Assembly (NCBI GenBank): GCA_003116995.1
Contig: BDSL01000014.1
Span: 372,001-436,000 of the forward strand
Origin: Yamagishiella unicocca
Taxonomy: Eukaryota; Chlorophyta; Chlorophyceae; Chlamydomonadales; Volvocaceae
DNA: 64,000 nt
Direction of reading: 5' to 3'
Below are positions 39,145 through 49,601 of the stretch, piece by piece. Position numbers and translations under genes: made by a program. The notes below the pieces were generated by a model that was given only the letters and a program-made list of their open reading frames with translations, searched no databases and was not told the origin of the DNA. Position 1 is the stretch's first letter. The number at the start of each line of letters is the position of its first letter.

Positions 39145-42100
39145 GGTGGCGGCGGCGGTGGCGGCGGTGGCGGCGTATTGACGGAGGAGCTGGGTGTGGT
39201 GCACGTAGCGGCGGCGGTGACGGCGCTGGTGGCGCTCCTGTGCGGACTGCGGCGCAGCGGTCACGATGTGCGCTGCCAGCTGGACGACATGGCGCCGCTG
39301 CTGGCGGCTTGCCTCAGGTGAGGCGGGGGAGCGGGACCGACCCGGTGGGTGGCCGGGCTGTAGCATGGCGGAAGCGGAGCATTCGACGCGAAAGCGTGTG
39401 ATGGAGATGATTTCATAGAATGACGTCAACGTGCCAGTATCGCTGCCTGACCCACGTCAGCATCGCTGCCCGACCCACGCTGATCGCTGGGAATCATGGC
39501 AGCAGCGCAAGAGGCGGACGGCTATGGTATCCTCACCTCAGCGCCCTGAGTCCCCGCCGCTGCCCTCCTCATCCCCGCCTCAGGTTCGCAACTGACGGGC
39601 ACCAGTCGCTGACCGTCAGCGCGGACGCGGGAGCAGCGGAGCCCCCGCCGGCAGCGTCGTCGTCGTCAGGGGTCGGAGCGGCGGCGGCGGCAGATGTCAG
39701 CGTGATGTCCCAAGCCACTTGCATGGCGCTGGAGTCACTGCTGGCCGGACGCATGCCCCGCCTGCACGCGTCCGTCGCCTCACGCCTGCAGCTGCTACTG
39801 CTAAGGCAGCAGCATCTGTCGTACGCTCTGGCGGCACGCCCACACCCGTGGGCGGCTGCTGCGCCCGCGGGCGCGGCGGCAGTAGCAGGTTGTAACGGCG
39901 GCCTGCAGCAGCTGCTGGGGGGCTCTGCCAGCGGCGGCGGCGGTGCGGCGGTCGAAGCGGCGGCAGCTGCCGCCGGGGGCCTGCCGCCGCTGGCGCTGCC
40001 GCAGGCGGTGCAGTTGGCGGTTGACGAGCTGGGCTGGGACGGGGCGTTCCTGTTACCGGACAGCCAGCTGCAGCCGGCAGGGCGGAGGCAGCTGGCCCAC
40101 CTGCAGCGCGATCAGACACCGCCGCCACAGCAGCGGCCGCAGCAGCAGCAGCAGCAGCAGCACGCAACGCCGCCTGCTGCGGCCAAGGCGCAGGTGGCGA
40201 AGGCGCCAGTCGCAACCCCAGCTGCCGCAGCAGCCGTGGGCCGCCGCGGCGCCGCCGCCAAACGGGCCTTACTGGCCTCGCAGACAGAGTACGTCCGCAT
40301 TCTTCCGGCGCCCGCTCCCTCCCCCGCCGCCGCCGCCGCCGCTGCGCCGCACTGCGCGGCCAAGCGGCGTCGCCGCTGCACCGGCCTGACGACCTACACC
40401 GCCCTGGACGGCTCCCAGGCGGTCACGGTGGGGCTGATCGGCCTCGGCACCGAGAGCCAAGACTTCGCCTCCAATGGTGACGGCGGCGGCGATGGCGGCG
40501 GCGACAACGAGGTGCTCGAACAGGCATCACCGGGTCCATATCCCGGGCCGCTGGGGGACCCGGTTCGGGAGCGCACCCCGGCAGCAGGGCCCGCGTCCTC
40601 CGCCAACGCAGCGCCAGGGGCTGCAGCTGCAGCTGCAGCTGTCCTGCCCTCCCTGCCCATCCCCCCAGCGGCGCAGTCGCCGCTGCTGCAAGCTGCCGGT
40701 GCCGCCGCGCCGTCAGGGCCGACTGGCGGTCTGGCCGGCGAGGACGTGCTCGGTTCAAGGAGCTGCGGCAGCGCTGGTGAGGGAGTCGCGGGTGGCCGAG
40801 TCCGCCACCCGTGGGCCGTTGGAGCGACTCGAGGGGCTATTGGTGAGCCACACGGCTTGACGCCATCGGTGCCGCCCAACTTGCCAGCTTCTTCGTGCAG
40901 GTTGGGAGCAGCAGCCGTTGGCGCCGACGGCGACGTTGACGCCGACATTGGAGGTGGCGTTGAGGAGCGGGCGACGCCGCCGTCACCGGAGCCGGACCCC
41001 ATGCTGGACGCCGTTCCCGCTGACACCGTCGCGCCACCGTCACCGGTTCCGGATGACGCCATCGACTGCCTTCCCGCCTCTTACGCGCCGCCGCCGTCGC
41101 CGGTTCCCGATGACGCCGTCGACTGCCTTCCCGCCTCTTACGCGCCGCCGCCGTCGCCGGTTCCCGATGACGCCGTCGACTGCCTTCCGGCCTCTTACGC
41201 GCCGCGACCATCACCGGTTCCCGATGACGCCATCGACTGCCTTCCCGCGTCTTACGCGCCGCCGCCGTCGCCGGTCCCCGATGGCATCTTAGACGATGTG
41301 CCCGACGAACACGCCCCGCCCTTGGGCTCTGGCGGTGATCTATTCGCCGCTGCTCGTACCCCACGCAGCGGCCACCTACTCCCCGCCGACCCGCACAGCT
41401 CCCCGCCACCGCACGTCGCAGCCGACGGTGAGCTGGCAGCCGCAACGCAGATAGCGGCGACGGAGCCGCAGGATGACGTCATCGACATGGTGCCGGACTC
41501 CCTGGACCCGCACGAGGCGCACAGGGACTTTGCTCCGGAACCGGACTCGCCAGTGGCGCTTGCCGACGACGCCGAGGGCCAGTGGGTGCAGAGGATAGGG
41601 TCTGAAGCAGGGGCAGCCAGCGGGAAGGCTGGGGGCAGGGGCGCAGGCGGCGGCGCCACCGCCGCTGTTGCTGGTGCATCGAGCGGCGGTGCAGCGCGCG
41701 GTGTTGGGTGTACGGTCTCAGCGGCGGCGGCGGCAACGGCGCCCTCCGCCGCCGCCATGTTGGATGGAGCCTCGCAGCTGGAGGTGGTGGAGGGCGGCGG
41801 TCTGGGCCGCTCACCGCCTCGGACACGGAGTCCGAGGGCGCGCGCAGGAAGGCCTGGCAGCAGAGCGCCGCCAGGGCTGCAGCCGCAGGCAACGCCCCGA
41901 CCGCCGGCCCACCCGTCCCTAACCCCCTTGCGAACCCCGCTACCGCAGCAGCAACAACCGCCGCAACCGCGCCAACCTCCGCAACCGCAGCCACACAGCG
42001 TTGTCGGCAAGGAGGGAGCGGTGGATGGCGTGGAGGAGCTCGACGTGGACATGACGCAGCAGCAGGAGGAGGAGGATGACAGGCAGCGGAAGCGCAGGCG

Positions 42101-42881
42101 TGGCTCCGCCGCCGCCCTGACTCCGATCATCCCGGCTTCGGGGGCCGCTGCTGCCGTCGTGGGTCCGGGGCCCGCCGCCGCAGCCAGCAGCCGTGCCCAA
42201 AAGAGGCAAGCAGCCGTACCTAGCACCGGCAAGAAGCCAGAAAGTGAGACAGGTGCGAAGGCGGCGAGCAGGGAGAGGGCTGGCGCTGCCAGTGCTGCGC
42301 CAGGCCCGGGCGGCCTTGCCACCGCCGCGGCCGACGCGCGCAGCGCACGCGACGGCGACGGCGGTGATGAGCCCTCAGCGCCCGAAGTTGGCCGCACAGC
42401 GGCCATCTTGGCAGCGCAACCAATCGCGGCGCACTCTCTTGGGGTTCCAATCGAGCAGCAGAAGCAAAAGCAGCAGGACGCACCCATGGGCGTCCAAAAC
42501 ACCCCAACACATACCGTCACGTATAATGGCGACGTTACTTCTCATGTCAGCGCTAACGCCGATGCTGCAGGGGCCCGGTTGGTCGTAGTCGCTGGCGGCC
42601 ACGCGGCCCCGGGAGCAGAGTCGCTGGCGCAGCGACGGGCGGGAGCGCAGGGCGCCGGGTCACCGTCGCCGCCGCCGGCAGCGGCATTGGTCCGGGCGCT
42701 GCGCGAGCTTCACGGCGCGTGGCGTGTGGAGAACATGAGCACAGCGCAGTTGCTTGAAGCCAGCGCGCTGCTGTCTGAGATGCAGTGGCGCGCATCGACA
42801 GCGCTCTTGCGACTGCACCAGCAGGCTCAGGGAGGGCCGGAGGAGCAGTCGACACCCCCTACCGTGAGAGCAGTGGACTGA
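29015..42881 (+). CDS. RIF1: RIF1 homologue (Rap1-interacting factor 1 family)
   Basis: Fourteen exons: 29015-29032, 29331-29683, 30113-30180, 30477-30538, 30997-31124, 31597-31735, 32462-32764, 33678-33830, 34134-34390, 34581-34848, 35003-35368, 35816-37794, 38115-39317 and 39584-42881 (TGA), giving 2864 residues. RIF1 recruits PP1 to control replication timing and acts at breaks and telomeres. The N-terminal helical-repeat region follows animal RIF1. AAFAAWRALCDAFREHG then LRLLVAPMEHA then PEIRRAALECWQYLV correspond to the human FNAWKSLIDNF...RLKLLMQPL...LEVWWYLL block. The extreme C-terminus, HGAWRVENMSTAQLLEASAL, matches the conserved RIF1 C-terminal helix. Between them is disordered Ala/Gly/Gln-rich sequence with SQTEYVRILPAP, five 19-residue repeats (about residues 2230-2335) and a basic patch QRKRRRGS. 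I saw no clear RVxF PP1 motif. A small in-frame intron near 40776-40899 is possible. Confidence 0.78.
29930..30000 (+). repeat. 14-bp tandem repeat in RIF1 intron 2
   Basis: Copies of gggtcgtggattgg, flanked by two gggtcgcctcgaggt segments. Confidence 0.8.
31338..31462 (+). repeat. About 24-bp purine-rich tandem repeat in RIF1 intron 5
   Basis: Five copies of a unit resembling gtaagggaggggttaaagga. Confidence 0.85.
33255..33677 (+). repeat. 43-bp minisatellite ending at a 3' splice site (RIF1 intron 7)
   Basis: About ten copies of a 43-bp unit containing cgggattccccctcataccc. The last unit becomes the polypyrimidine tract and CAG acceptor of exon 8 (33678). Because 43 is not a multiple of three, all frames stay open and produce large spurious ORFs. 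Confidence 0.95.
37926..38025 (+). repeat. 26-bp tandem repeat with TTAGGGTTT core in RIF1 intron 12
   Basis: Four copies with period 26 bp containing agtcggtaaattagggtttc; the later copies have lost part of the core. Confidence 0.9.
40984..41290 (+). repeat. 57-bp coding repeat (19-residue units) in RIF1
   Basis: Four near-identical units encode DDAIDCLPASYAPPPSPVP or the V-for-I variant. Diverged units lie on both sides (DPMLDAVPADTVAPPSPVP before, DGILDDVPDEHAPP after) and another at about 41475 (DDVIDMVPDSLDP). Each has an acidic-hydrophobic core followed by a Pro/Ser linker. Confidence 0.95.
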
Positions 42882-43718
42882 TGGGCGCCGGGGTTCTGTT
42901 TCCAGGGAGTACGCAGCTCCGGGCGCAAGGGAAACAGCCCGGGTTGGGTCAGATCAGGTCGAGTGGTCCTGTTGTGATCCCAGGCGACTCGTCCTTCGAG
43001 TGGTCTCTGACCGCCGTGTGCTCACTTGATTCTGGGGAGAGTATTGCCGTTGTGAGAGCTTTGGGGAAGCTCGTTGGTTGTGTTTATCATTGTGCAGTGG
43101 CGCCACCGAAAAGGAAGGGATCGGCAACCAGCACGCTGTCTGCTGGCGGGGTGGCGGGCTCGGGTGGTATTTGCAATACCGCGGATGACATTGCGAGTTG
43201 CAATATATCTACTGTTGGTTTTGTTGTGTAGCGGGTTGAAGCTTTTTCTTTTGGGGCCCCGCGCGCGCACGCGACGTTTGGGAACAGGAAAGGGCAGGAC
43301 GAAACGCGAGAGGGAAAGGAGGCGGACGCCGATAGTGAATGCTTCTGTCCTTATACGGATTGCCTTGTTGAAGGCATTTGCAGGAAGCCACAGAAGCTTG
43401 CAAGCCAGGATGGACGCAAATGGCATACGTTGAGTACATGCAACGCACTACATCACGATGATGTTCCGCTGGAAAACAAATGCTTTATGCACTTTATGGC
43501 CTGTGGCCCGGCTGGGCTCAGATGGCCTTGCCGCGACCTTCCATGTTCCGGCTCCCTTCCTAACCGCTGGCAGTACCGACACACACACACCAGTGCATTT
43601 ATAGGCCAGTCAGCGTTTTCTGCCTACAATTCTGCCTTAAGTCGTCCTTGCATAGATTCCCTTGGCCCGCAACCCAACTCGATATTGTAGCCGTTTCTGC
43701 GAGACCTCACGCTGAAGG
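42882..43718. other. RIF1 3' UTR and TPPP promoter region
   Basis: 837 bases without a supported gene. I saw no plus-strand TGTAA here, so the RIF1 cleavage site is not located. AT content rises from about 43180. Confidence 0.4.
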
Positions 43719-45946
43719 ATGTCGGACGCCCTCAAGCAGGCTTTTATTGCCTTCGCCTCCTACGGCAAGGGCCAGGAGGTGCGCGTGCATGTCGTCGACT
43801 GCAGACCCAGAGTCATGAGCGTGGCGCGGGAACGGAACGGTCTGAACGGCATGCGCAAGAACAGAGTAGCTAAATTTCCGATGAACGGTTCTCTCCTCGT
43901 GCAGGTGAAACAAGATATGGACAACAAGAATTTCAGGTATGCTCAGATGCACCGGCTTTCTGGCCCCTCGGAGCAATTGCACATCTGGCGGTGCCTGCCT
44001 CCATTTTGCTTGCCACAGCAAGTGCATCAAAGACTCGAAGGTAATGGACGCCAAAATCATTACTTCGACTGAGGTGGACATTACTTTCATGAAGGTGAGC
44101 GTGGGTATGAAACACGTTGCTGGCATTGCAATGTCGAGATCAACGGCAACAAGCGCTCGCGTTCCTCGTTATCGACGCTCTCACATTGAATATTTCGCAG
44201 GTCAAGAGCAAGACCGACAGGACGATTAACTTCGCGCAGGTAATATGTCCTCTATACCGGCAAGTGCCGGACCCGCTTCTGCGGTTCTTACCCACGTCTA
44301 TAGGAGAGCTGCGGAGACTCCAAATTCCATGACTATGCTCGTCTATATTGTCAGCGCAACGCAGATATTCCCGTGGCTGTCCCGTGGCTGTCTACTGATC
44401 AATACTCCTCCCCCCTCCGTCCCGCAGTTCTGCGCTGCCCTCGACCACTTCGCACAAAAGAAGGGTGTGCCACGGTCGGACCTGGAGGCCAAGATTGCTG
44501 CTGCGAGCCCGACGTCCAACGCTACGCACGCAGATGCCGTGAAGGTACGGAACTCCCAAACAACAGTCCAGCGTCGCGGCGATGTGCATGCGGACGAGTC
44601 TCTAGACATGCATCGACGGCGTCACCGTCGTTTTCCGGGGACTAGTTATATAGGCGGCTTGTCCCGGTAGCGCCACCCAACTTGAATGAAGCCTCAGGTA
44701 CGCCCCACCTGGTATACCTATCAACAAACACATACACGCACAGGGGCCTGCCTTCCTACTTACCCACCAACTGTATATTCGCCTAGAACACTTTGGACAG
44801 CCGACTGCCAGGAACGTGCTTGTGTGCTGTGCCCCAATTGAAGCTTGGGGTACAGCACACACTGCATGCTGGATTGAACACTCAATGGGATTCAACCTTC
44901 AACACAAAGGCAGGACGGCACTTTGAGGATTCGGGAGTACCTGACAGTGTCAACATGAAAAGGCGTAACCTCGGATGACAGGAAGGCGTAAGAAACCCCA
45001 GCTTACACTCCCCGGACTCAGAGAGGTCCATATGCTCAACCGGTTGGTTCCGGTTAACGGCTGCCAGGAGCTCGGTTATTTGCGCCGACAATGCAGTCTG
45101 ACCATCCTTGAGGCCCCGGATCTCATGCTCCTGAGCATCGAGGCGGCCTGGCAGGTCGATGGCGGTTGAGAATATGGACCTCTCCGAGTCCGGGGAGTGT
45201 AAGCTGGGGTTCTTACGCGAATGACAGGAAGGCGTAAGAACCCCAGCTTACAGACAGCATCCAAGCAGAAAAAACAATTAATACACGTGCAGTTGATAGT
45301 GTATCCACTCCACAGGGCTACTTCGCGCGTTGTATCGGTATGTCAGCTTAGATCTCATCTTGTATGGGAGCTGTGTCATAGGGTAAACAACCAAATCGAT
45401 AACTGAACCTCCGAGCTAAGTCGCTTACCTGTCCGCGCAGTTCCACGACGACAAGAACCTATACACCGGCGTCTACAAGAACGGCGGACCAACCAATGTT
45501 GACAAGATGAAGGCTGGCGGCTTGGGTGGCCTCTGCGACAGGTTAGTGTTATTGATTAATGGCAATGAAGTAGTACAGGCCGAACGTGACGTACCGGTAT
45601 GGGAACCTGTATTTGAAGTGTACGGTAGGTGCATGCTTAGCTACGCTTGCGAGTCATTAGACAGCGGTTAAGGCTGGCGGCGTTCTGCTGGTGGGTTTGC
45701 AAGGGGAGTCCCTGACATGTATGAGTTCGTTGCTGTCGTGAAGTGACAAACATTCTGGGTGCGCCGTATGCTTGGCGGCCGGAGTAGTGCGCATGCGGCA
45801 ACTAAAGACGTAACGAGCATGGTGCGGCACCCTGACCGTACTGCGCACGGTGGATAGCTGGATTCCCGTGTTTGACGAACTGTCCGCTCCCGCTTATGCT
45901 GCTGTCCTGCAGGAGCCCGGCCGATAACCGTGGTGTGAAGTACTAG
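43719..45946 (+). CDS. p25-alpha / TPPP family protein
   Basis: Exons 43719-43778, 43905-43936, 44019-44094, 44201-44239, 44428-44544, 45441-45541 and 45913-45946 (TAG) give 152 residues. The family is named for tubulin polymerisation-promoting protein. Members bind and bundle microtubules, and homologues are widespread in ciliated organisms. Visible family features are ALKQAFIAFASYGKGQE, KDSKVMDAKIITSTEVDITF, KSKTDRTINFAQFCAALDHF, HDDKNLYTGVYKNGGPTNVD and the C-terminal CDRSPADNRGVKY. The length fits the short p25-alpha form common in protists; the long N-terminal extension of animal TPPP1 is absent. Intron 5 (896 bases) carries a foldback repeat and a hairpin. A cilium or axoneme role is inference from the family. 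Confidence 0.92.
44821..44861. repeat. 17-bp stem hairpin in TPPP intron 5
   Basis: Arms tgtgtgctgtgccccaa (44821-44837) and ttggggtacagcacaca (44845-44861) pair with one mismatch around a 7-base loop. Confidence 0.8.
44959..45252. mobile_element. Foldback/MITE-like element in TPPP intron 5
   Basis: A left arm (44986-45042) and right arm (45163-45218) are inverted repeats of about 56 bp. The right arm is immediately followed by another inverted copy of its end, so 45198-45252 is a near-perfect hairpin (tgtaagctggggttcttacg and its complement around gaatgacaggaag). A third copy lies at 20084-20133. There is no coding capacity. Confidence 0.75.
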
Positions 45947-46814
45947 TGTGAGAATTCTGGGACCTACCTTCCGAATTTGCGCTCTGGCTGCGGGGTTGGA
46001 CTCGCGCTATAATATTCCTGCGTGCAGCACCTATTACTTCAGAGCGGCTGAAGTGCGGAAGCTAGCCGGAAGTACTGGCCGAGAGGCTGATAACTGGTGT
46101 TTCGCATGCGTGTGGGGTAATTATTACCTAAGCGGCAGCAGCGTATCCTAATAATAATAAGATGCATGCTGCATGCAAGCACTGCGAACACACATCCCTC
46201 TGTCCAATATGCTGTTCATTATGCATTCAAAGCGAATACGTGTTCCTCTGTCCATCTCTGTACATACACGACGGTGACCGCCTCTGCTAAGGGTGCGACT
46301 GTCGTACAGCGAACTGCTGACATGTTGAGACGCTCGCGCGTACCTACAAAGCATGCGATCCTGAAGGCGCCCATAGCACCACCGTGTATGGTTGCGTGAT
46401 GCTATAGCCCTGCATCACTCGCTGTAAAGTCGACTTCTGTCCGGGATTCGTTGGTTGAGCACCGGATCACAACGGCGCAGTGTCAGCACAGATGTCTGTC
46501 TGTATATGCCGGTCACCGGACTGGTTTCGACACCTTGGCGCCTCACTGAATCCTTGTGGCTGGATCCTTGTGCCCACGTGGTTCGCTTCAACTTTGCTCG
46601 ACAAGCTAGCAGTGGAAACCAAGCCACTCTCTCGATATGGGTCACAGATTCCGAAAACACACGGCTATAGTGCCAGCTTCGTGCCTGAAACCCAATGCCC
46701 GGCTCAGCAGACTGACTAATCAAAATGCCAAAAACCAACCTAGCTTAGGAGCACCACACGCCACTTGCGTAACAGTGGCATTGGCGCCGGGGGAACCGCC
46801 CCAGACCGGAACGT
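45947..46814. other. Convergent 3' flanks of TPPP and DUF6816 genes
   Basis: 868 bases without coding signal between two convergent stops. A plus-strand TGTAA lies at 46423-46427. No minus-strand TGTAA was seen near the DUF6816 stop. Confidence 0.5.
46423..46427 (+). terminator. Candidate poly(A) signal TGTAA (TPPP gene)
   Basis: First clear TGTAA after the TPPP stop, about 480 bases downstream. Confidence 0.4.
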
Positions 46815-49100
46815 TCACGGCCGTTGGAAAGCCATCCTGTACGTGTACTGCGCGTACGGTTTATTCATGGTCATCAAGTACTGCTGCTCGCCGTCGTACG
46901 GGGTCAGGAAATCCGACACCACCTGCGTCGCCACAATGACCGGCCCCTTGTCTCGCCGGGCGGCCTGCGCGGTCAGTGAGGTTCCGAGGAAAGTGGGGTG
47001 GGCGGGTTCCGATTAGCAAATTCAAGTACATTTCACACGATGGGCGCAGTCGGTTGTACCGTGTTGCGCCGCCACAGCTGCAGCGCATTCTAATTGCTAC
47101 AGGGAGGGCGACAGCTGAGGACGGGTTGCGGCAGCAGCAGGCTGACGCACCTCCGCGCTGCGCCACTTGTACTTGGTGAAGCACTGGCTGGCCTTGATCC
47201 GGGGCGCGCCTTCCTCCCCAGCCTCGTACACTGACTCCACGTACTGCAGCCAGGGAAAAGGTCCAGGTACGGGCGGAAGGACAGGCGCCTCACTGTACCG
47301 GTACGCCGGAGACACCGGCCGCAAGCCTTTGGAAACTGCTTCTTGCCTTGGACGCCGCGAGCTGTGGTATATCAGACAGGGCACCGTTCCAGCAATCCTA
47401 CAGCTGCTGCGAGTGAGCACCCTGTGATTCTAAAATTTTAAAGTCTGGAGCCCACTGTGACGACTACTGCTACGCTCACCTCGGACGTCTCGATGCGGTC
47501 GTCCTGGGGGAACTCCTCCGCCCGCCGGGTCACCCTCGTTCGCACCGACATGCCCTGCAGCCAGCACCCCACGCACGGAGCGTCGTACGCGCGGGCTAAG
47601 CTGCTGGCGCCTAATTGCTTCGCGGCTGGGATGAGAACGCAGATGCAAATGGGCGCTGTGATATCCCGTCGCGCCCGTTTGAACGCAGCGGTGCTGGCCG
47701 GCGGGCAGGCTGCCGCAAACGCGCATCGTTCCTGCGTGGAAACTACCAGTGTTGTGCTACTGTGCTGGCATGCACTAAGATGCAGTGCGTAGGCAGGAAG
47801 GGCGGTTGGGTGAAGGCGCACCGGCATCGCGAGCGTGAGCACGTTTGGGTCGTTGATGTTCCACTGGATACGGTCTTCAAACGTCATCGTCTTGTCGTAG
47901 TACCTGCGCAGCGGGCCATGCAGCGGGGCGGGAAATGTGGCGCAGTGCCGCCCCTCTGGCCCGTAAAAAACAAACTCACGGCCCCCAAAATTGCGCCCTT
48001 TCCACGATTACACCAAACATTGCGGCTGCGAGACAAACCCAAACCACACTCCCCATTACATAGTGGTATCGTACAAACACGGTGCAGACAGCAAGCACGG
48101 CCTTAAGCACCGCAACACGCCCACTGGGCAGCTGCCCTCAACCGCCCGCGCTCGCTCGGTTGCAACGAGCCCCGAAGGACTCGCCGCCCACCCGCCCGCC
48201 CACGGCTCCGCAGCCGCAGACCCACATAGCGAGCATGGCCGCCGTGTTGAACCGCCTGTCGTACACCACTTTGCCGCTGCCGTTGCGCACGAAGGCCACC
48301 TGGTAGCGCGTCTGTCGGTCCAGGTCCTCCCGCTCCGCCCGCCGCACCGCCGCCATGTTGGGCACCAGCTCCTCCCCCAGCGGCGTGTCCACCCGGGACA
48401 GCACGCTGGTCACGTCCCACACTGCAGCCGCGATGGTGGGTCCATCCGCCGAGGTGTACAGAGGCTCAGCCTGGACCCCATGCCGTGACGTCATGCAGCC
48501 CAGCCCACCCACGTTACAGGGACCTTATCCATGCATCGGCATGCTGCACCCAAGCCCGGCGCGCCCCTCCTAATAGGACCCCGGGGCCGTCCAGCCGCGC
48601 TCCGTTCGTGGAGCAGCACAGCCGTCCACCAGCCCGGACCAACCACGAGTCGCACCTCCGAGGAATTCGTCAGGGAAGACTAAGTCGGCGGGTCCGCCGC
48701 CTAAGGCCTCCCAGCCTGCGTCCAAGAACGGGAGCTTGCTCGCGGACGCGGGCGCGCTGCAAGCCAGGAGCGCGGAGCTGCCAGCCATCATGAGGATTGC
48801 GCCTCGCCGTGTTGCGCATGGCTGATTCCCTGATTGCTCCGAGTAAGATGTGCTGGGCTGCGCCGAGTCCACCGGCTCGCCGTAAGCTGCAGCAGCCCGA
48901 GCGACGCATCGCCCCTTACGTTGATGTGGTTGTGCCACATGATGACACCGGTAAGTAGTAGGCAAAGCTGTTCGGCCTGGTAAAGGCAGCCCAAGGAGCG
49001 CTGCTCTGCTGCGAGGCCCGGCGAGCGACGTGGCGTCAGGAGCAGGCGCCATTGATTGACGCGCGATCATCAGCGCCGTGCAGGCCAATACACAATTCAA
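46815..49100 (-). CDS. DUF6816-type thylakoid lumen protein
   Basis: Minus-strand exons 49100-48656, 48421-48226, 47903-47822, 47554-47480, 47243-47151 and 46964-46815 (TGA) give 346 residues. The mature part resembles a conserved cyanobacterial/plastid family of unknown function: VWDVTSVLSRVDTPLGEELV, VRRAEREDL, RYQVAFVRNGSGKVVYDRRF, IQWNINDPNVLTLAMP, KASQCFTKYKW and VVSDFLTPYDG. The N-terminus is bipartite. About 95 residues look like a stroma-targeting peptide. They are followed by ATRRGAILMMAGSSALLACS and APASA-SK, a twin-arginine signal with an AxA cleavage site. Import to the stroma and then through the thylakoid cpTat pathway is therefore predicted. The exact start is uncertain, with in-frame ATGs at 49100, about 49070 and about 49052. 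The gene diverges from DBR1. Confidence 0.85.
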
Positions 49101-49601
49101 TTTGATTATTATGATCTATGCCACTAACGAGTTATGCACGCGTGCACGTACTCGTCGCGCGATGCAAGGTTCTTGTCGTACGTAGGCTTGCTTTTGCCAG
49201 CATTATGTTATAGACCATGTAAACGTAATCGGCTAATGATCAGTTGCTTATGATCGCCTTGACACAGCAACACTGGAGAAATACGTGAACTGTTTTTGAA
49301 CCGACGACTCTTGCGACAGCGAGCTGACTTCATGCTCTCCTCTGTTTGCAGTATTATAAACCATAGCAACTCTCGCTACATACCTGGTATACGGAATACT
49401 GTCAAGCAGTGCGCCGTCCTGCGGCGACAGCGTTGTGTACGTCCGCAAGCCGGTGGAGTCGTGCGGCAAGCAAATATTGCAGAGGATTGCTTGGAGCATT
49501 ATAAGGGCATCGGCCGCAAGGCTAGAGGGATGAAGCTGACGGTGAGCACCAGTGGTTGATGTACGCTCTCGGAGTGCCGGCACTGCATCAGAAGCCTTCC
49601 C
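49101..49601. promoter_or_regulatory. Divergent DUF6816 / DBR1 intergenic region
   Basis: About 500 bases, AT-richer than the flanking genes (49090-49270), between opposite-strand starts. It must carry both promoters. No specific element is recognised. Confidence 0.5.

Noticed and set aside
41252..42520. Minus-strand ORF of 422 residues opposite RIF1 exon 14
   Set aside because: An antisense frame of the Ala/Gly-rich exon; the sense frame is supported by the conserved RIF1 C-terminus.
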